From Flammeovirgaceae bacterium UBA4659 (GTDB lineage Bacteria; Bacteroidota; Bacteroidia; Cytophagales; Cyclobacteriaceae), in NCBI GenBank assembly GCA_002405445.1, contig DHLV01000100.1, positions 27,448 through 43,375 on the forward strand: a stretch of 15,928 nucleotides of DNA, written 5' to 3'. Position 1 is the first letter of the stretch. The number at the start of each line of letters is the position of its first letter. The notes beneath the pieces were generated by a model. It searched no databases. It saw only the letters and a list, made by a program, of their open reading frames with translations, and was not told the origin of the DNA. Positions 13,061-15,928 of this stretch are shown here, piece by piece. A program made the translations under genes and the position numbers.

Positions 13061-15490
13061 ATGAAAATCGCGAAGCTCCTTCTCTCAGTGGCCGCAACAA
13101 CCGCTTTGGTGTTGTTCCTCAACCAAAGCTGGAACTTCGGCACACCCATCCCTCCTTTCGGCAAGTTCCTCGATCCGTTCCACGGCTTCTGGCAGAATGC
13201 TACCAACGGCACTTCGAGGGATTTGACGGCCGCCATCCCCGGCCTGAAATCAAAAGTCACTGTTGTGTATGATAGTGCCATGATCCCGCACATCTATGCC
13301 GACCATGACGATGACCTGTTTGCCGCACAAGGATATATCACCGCACAAAACCGCTTGTGGCAAATGGAGTTTCAAACCCATGCAGCCGCAGGCCGCATCA
13401 GCGAAATCATAGGTGAAAAGGCGCTTGACTTCGACCGCACGCAGCGCAGGCTTGGGATGGTGTTTGCGGCAGAAAATGCCGTGGCGGCCATGGACAAAAA
13501 CCCCGTTGCAAAAGCCATGGTGGAAAGTTACACCCGGGGCATCAATGCCTACATTGCATCACTCAGCTACGAACAACTGCCTATTGAATATAAACTCCTA
13601 GGCTACCAGCCGGAACCTTGGACACCGGTCAAAACTGGCCTCTTGCTTAAGTATATGGCCAAAACGCTCAGCACCGGTGAGAAAGACCTTGAAATGACCA
13701 ACGCGCTGAAGCTTTTCGGCAAAGACACGCTCGATCTGATATACCCCGATCACGAGGGCTGGAGCGACCCGATTGTGGACAACACCGATCAGTGGAACTT
13801 CAAACCGCTGTCTCTCGATAGTATTCCACTGGCATTGCCCAATGAACTTGTTGCTCTTCAGCCATTCGAGAAGTCGCCACCCAACGTAGGCAGCAACAAC
13901 TGGGCTGTTGCGGGATCAAAAACCAAAACCGGTGCACCTATTTTGTGCAACGATCCGCACCTGGAACTTAGCCTGCCATCGATTTGGTATATCATTCATT
14001 TGAACGCTCCCGGCATCAACTGCATGGGCGCTTCCCTGCCAGGCTCGCCCAATGTGATCAGCGGTTTCAACGACTCCATCGCATGGGGCGTCACCAATGC
14101 ACAACGTGATGTGGTAGACTGGTACAAAGTGAAGTTCAATGGCCGCGCCAAAGACCAATATGAGTTGGACGGGCAATGGAAACCTACCCGCAAAAAAATC
14201 GAAGTGTTGAAGGTAAAAGGCAAGGGTGATTTCTATGATACCATCGTGTACACCCACCACGGCCCCGTGGTATTTGATGAAAGTTTTCATGGCGAAGGTG
14301 AAAGAAATCACTTCGCTTACCGCTGGATCGCCCATGAGCCTTCTGAAGAAGCGCTGACATTTTACAAACTCAACCGCGCCAAGAACCATGCAGATTACAT
14401 GGAAGCTTTAAATCACTTCACTGCACCTGCTCAGAATTTTGTATTCGCCAGCGTGAGCGGTGACATTGCTATGCGCATACAAGGTAGGTATCCGGTGAGG
14501 CGAAAGAACGAGGGCAAGTTTGTATTAGATGGCACACGCACTTCACAAGAGTGGCAAGCCTTTATCCCCAACGAGCAGAACGTGATGTACAAAAATCCGG
14601 AACGCGGTTTTGTAAGTTCCGCCAACCAATACCCCGCTGATCTCACGTACCCGTACTTTGTCACCGCCAGCAACTGGGAGGCATACCGCAACCGAAGAAT
14701 TAACCAGGTGCTTTCGGCTGCCGGCAACATCACCCCGCAAGACATGATGAAGTTGCAACTTGATAACTACAACTTGAAGGCAGCCGAGAGCCTGCCGCAC
14801 TGGCTCAGCCAGTTGGATAGCATGAATTTGCAAGGCGCAGAAAAAGAGGCCTTTGAAAAACTAAAGGCCTGGGACTTTTTCAACAACATCGATTCGGAGG
14901 GGGCATCGTACTACGAGGCGTGGCTGCGGGCTATACTGCCCATGGTGTGGGATGAAATGTCGGAGTCCAAAGTAGCATTGTCTCGACCATCTACTTACAT
15001 GACGATTCGCTTGCTGAAAGAAAAACCTGACCTCTCGTTCTTTGACATCAAAGCCACCGCTGAAAAGGAAAATGCCCGTGAAATCATCCGAAAGTCATTT
15101 AGCGAAGGAGTAGCAGCAATAGAAAAATGGAAATCAGAAAAAAAGCTCAACCCGAGATGGGGAACGTTCAAAGATGCCATTGTTGGACATCTCTTGAACA
15201 AAATGGAAGCCTTCAGCTACCACATTGAGCACGGTGGCAACGGCAGTGCTGTTAATGCACACTCGCGCACCCACGGCCCCAGTTGGCGCATGGTGGTGAG
15301 CTTGGAAAAAGCTGGCGTGCAAGCGTGGGGTGTGTACCCCGGTGGGCAATCGGGCAACCCGGGCAGCCCGTATTACAACAGTTTGCTGGCATTATGGACC
15401 AATGGCGAATATGTAAAATTCCATTTTGCTAACCGACCCGAAAATTTGAAAGGAAAAGAATTGGCGACCATCACGTTAAACGCGCAATAA
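13061..15490 (+). CDS. Secreted penicillin acylase / AHL acylase-family Ntn hydrolase
   Basis: A large amidase of the N-terminal-nucleophile superfamily, made as a precursor, exported and self-cleaved into alpha and beta chains. An N-terminal hydrophobic segment (about 4-20) acts as signal peptide or anchor. The alpha part contains AQGYITAQNRLWQMEF and the following AAGRISEIIG. The cleavage site is Gly277-Ser278 in NVGSNNWAVAG, with Ser278 as the predicted nucleophile, followed by the conserved NDPHLELSLP. Further family signatures are SGFNDSIAWGVTNA, FVFASVSGDIAMRIQGRYP and the C-terminal GVYPGGQSGNPGSPYYNSLL. At 809 aa it is in the usual range. The substrate is unknown: family members act on beta-lactams, acyl-homoserine lactones and other N-acyl amides. 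It is divergent from the polysaccharide operon and 1 bp from the next gene. Confidence 0.92.
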   Translation: MKIAKLLLSVAATTALVLFLNQSWNFGTPIPPFGKFLDPFHGFWQNATNGTSRDLTAAIPGLKSKVTVVYDSAMIPHIYADHDDDLFAAQGYITAQNRLWQMEFQTHAAAGRISEIIGEKALDFDRTQRRLGMVFAAENAVAAMDKNPVAKAMVESYTRGINAYIASLSYEQLPIEYKLLGYQPEPWTPVKTGLLLKYMAKTLSTGEKDLEMTNALKLFGKDTLDLIYPDHEGWSDPIVDNTDQWNFKPLSLDSIPLALPNELVALQPFEKSPPNVGSNNWAVAGSKTKTGAPILCNDPHLELSLPSIWYIIHLNAPGINCMGASLPGSPNVISGFNDSIAWGVTNAQRDVVDWYKVKFNGRAKDQYELDGQWKPTRKKIEVLKVKGKGDFYDTIVYTHHGPVVFDESFHGEGERNHFAYRWIAHEPSEEALTFYKLNRAKNHADYMEALNHFTAPAQNFVFASVSGDIAMRIQGRYPVRRKNEGKFVLDGTRTSQEWQAFIPNEQNVMYKNPERGFVSSANQYPADLTYPYFVTASNWEAYRNRRINQVLSAAGNITPQDMMKLQLDNYNLKAAESLPHWLSQLDSMNLQGAEKEAFEKLKAWDFFNNIDSEGASYYEAWLRAILPMVWDEMSESKVALSRPSTYMTIRLLKEKPDLSFFDIKATAEKENAREIIRKSFSEGVAAIEKWKSEKKLNPRWGTFKDAIVGHLLNKMEAFSYHIEHGGNGSAVNAHSRTHGPSWRMVVSLEKAGVQAWGVYPGGQSGNPGSPYYNSLLALWTNGEYVKFHFANRPENLKGKELATITLNAQ

Positions 15491-15491
15491 C

Positions 15492-15833
15492 ATGAAGTTT
15501 ATCATACAAGTTTTGGTTACGGCCGCAGTCTGTTTCGTCCTCCAAAGTTTTTTGCCGTGGTGGTCGATGCCCGTGGGGGCGGCAGTTGTTGCTTACGTGA
15601 TTGATAACAAGGGGGGCGTCTCTTTTTTTGCCGGCCTCCTTGGCGTTGCCATGCTTTGGTTGGCAATGGCATTGTATACCGATGCCGGCTCGCACGCCAC
15701 TCTCTCATCCAAGGTCAACAAGCTACTGCCCATCCCTGCATTGGCGTTGACAGTCATCGTTGGCGGACTTGTGGGCGGGCTGGGTGCATGGAGCGGCACG
15801 TTGTTAAAATCGACCTTCAGTTTTCGAAAATAG
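15492..15833 (+). CDS. Small integral membrane protein of unknown function
   Basis: A 113-residue hydrophobic protein with about four membrane segments: residues 3-20, 26-38, 44-62 and 83-104, the last glycine-rich (VIVGGLVGGLGAWSG). The C-terminus is short and basic (STFSFRK). No catalytic motif or named domain is recognised. The ATG is one base after the acylase stop (TAA-C-ATG), so the two genes are surely co-transcribed and probably translationally coupled. The linkage may mean only a shared promoter. It could be a member of one of the small unknown-function membrane families common in Bacteroidota. Confidence 0.75.
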   Translation: MKFIIQVLVTAAVCFVLQSFLPWWSMPVGAAVVAYVIDNKGGVSFFAGLLGVAMLWLAMALYTDAGSHATLSSKVNKLLPIPALALTVIVGGLVGGLGAWSGTLLKSTFSFRK

Positions 15834-15859
15834 TTCGGCTGTTTTTGCCCCTATTCTGT

Positions 15860-15867
15860 TATATTTG
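15860..15867 (+). promoter_or_regulatory. Bacteroidota -7 promoter element for the tRNA gene
   Basis: TATATTTG matches the Bacteroidota sigma-70 -7 consensus TAnnTTTG exactly, and the next bases CA are also frequent there. Transcription would start near 15874, about 10 bases before the mature 5' end of the tRNA. A TTTG at 15844-15847 is too close for a standard -33 element, and TTCG at 15834-15837 is a weak alternative at 22-bp spacing. Confidence 0.7.
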
Positions 15868-15883
15868 CAACCTTTAAAGCCTT

Positions 15884-15928
15884 GGAGAGGTGGGTGAGAG
15901 GCTTAAACCAACAGTTTGCTAAACTGTC
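15884..15928 (+). tRNA. tRNA-Ser (anticodon GCU), 5' part, cut by the window edge
   Basis: The sequence starts with acceptor strand GGAGAGG, then TG, a D-arm region with the GAGAGGCTTAAA loop, and a complete anticodon arm: ACAGT (15911-15915), loop TTGCTAA, ACTGT (15923-15927). The anticodon GCT (15918-15920) reads AGC/AGU serine codons. The long variable arm and the 3' half lie outside the window. The start GGAGAGGTG is typical of tRNA-Ser. Confidence 0.9.

Noticed and set aside
13916..14833. Several minus-strand open frames opposite the acylase gene
   Set aside because: They are antisense shadows of a strongly conserved coding region and contain no domain.
15821..15830. Palindrome TTTTCGAAAA at the end of the small membrane-protein gene
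   Set aside because: It is ten AT-rich bases within the last codons; too short to call a terminator or operator.
15884..15928. tRNA-Ser as an integration site (att) for a mobile island
   Set aside because: No integrase, IS or repeat of the tRNA 3' end is visible in the window, and the tRNA 3' half is missing.

Overview
The window looks like chromosomal DNA of a Bacteroidota bacterium, probably of the Cytophagales type. The evidence is a specialised NusG (UpxY-like) protein heading a polysaccharide operon, a Bacteroidota-style -7 element (TATATTTG) before the tRNA at the right edge, few recognisable Shine-Dalgarno sequences, and protein sequences that read as this phylum. The assignment rests on recognition of families, not on a search.

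From about 12,980 down to position 1, the minus strand carries one tightly packed surface-polysaccharide operon. In transcription order it holds: a NusG-like antiterminator (12979-12437); a winged-helix regulator fused to a degenerate nucleotidyltransferase-like domain (12397-11840); a 180-bp structured, gene-free leader (11839-11660); the outer-membrane export lipoprotein Wza and the chain-length regulator/tyrosine autokinase Wzc; a nonulosonic-acid block (CMP-sugar synthetase, NeuB/LegI-type synthase, NeuC/LegG-type hydrolysing 2-epimerase, an extended SDR, a CBS-nucleotidyltransferase of PtmE type, a LegB-type 4,6-dehydratase); an ABC exporter (Wzm, Wzt); an FdtA-type sugar 3,4-ketoisomerase; and the first ten codons of a further gene cut off by the window edge. 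Most junctions overlap by 1-11 bp or are under 50 bp, as expected for one transcript.

Together these genes should make a CMP-activated, 9-deoxy nonulosonic acid (legionaminic-acid-like), place it in a surface glycan that also contains a 3-amino-3,6-dideoxyhexose, and export the glycan through Wzm/Wzt and Wza under Wzc control. LegC aminotransferase, LegH acetyltransferase, all glycosyltransferases, FdtB and the dTDP-sugar enzymes RmlA/RmlB are not in the window. They may lie beyond position 1, or, in the case of LegC/LegH, the SDR may replace amination with reduction. No Wzx/Wzy is visible.

Base composition changes inside wzt: the ATPase half resembles the rest of the operon (about 55-60% GC in sampled lines), while the C-terminal substrate-recognition half and everything to its left is about 32-38% GC. 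This suggests a swapped, serotype-specific end of the cluster.

To the right, on the plus strand, are a secreted penicillin-acylase/AHL-acylase-family Ntn hydrolase (13061-15490), a small membrane protein (15492-15833), and the 5' part of a tRNA-Ser(GCU) with its promoter element. No IS element, CRISPR array or rRNA was seen.
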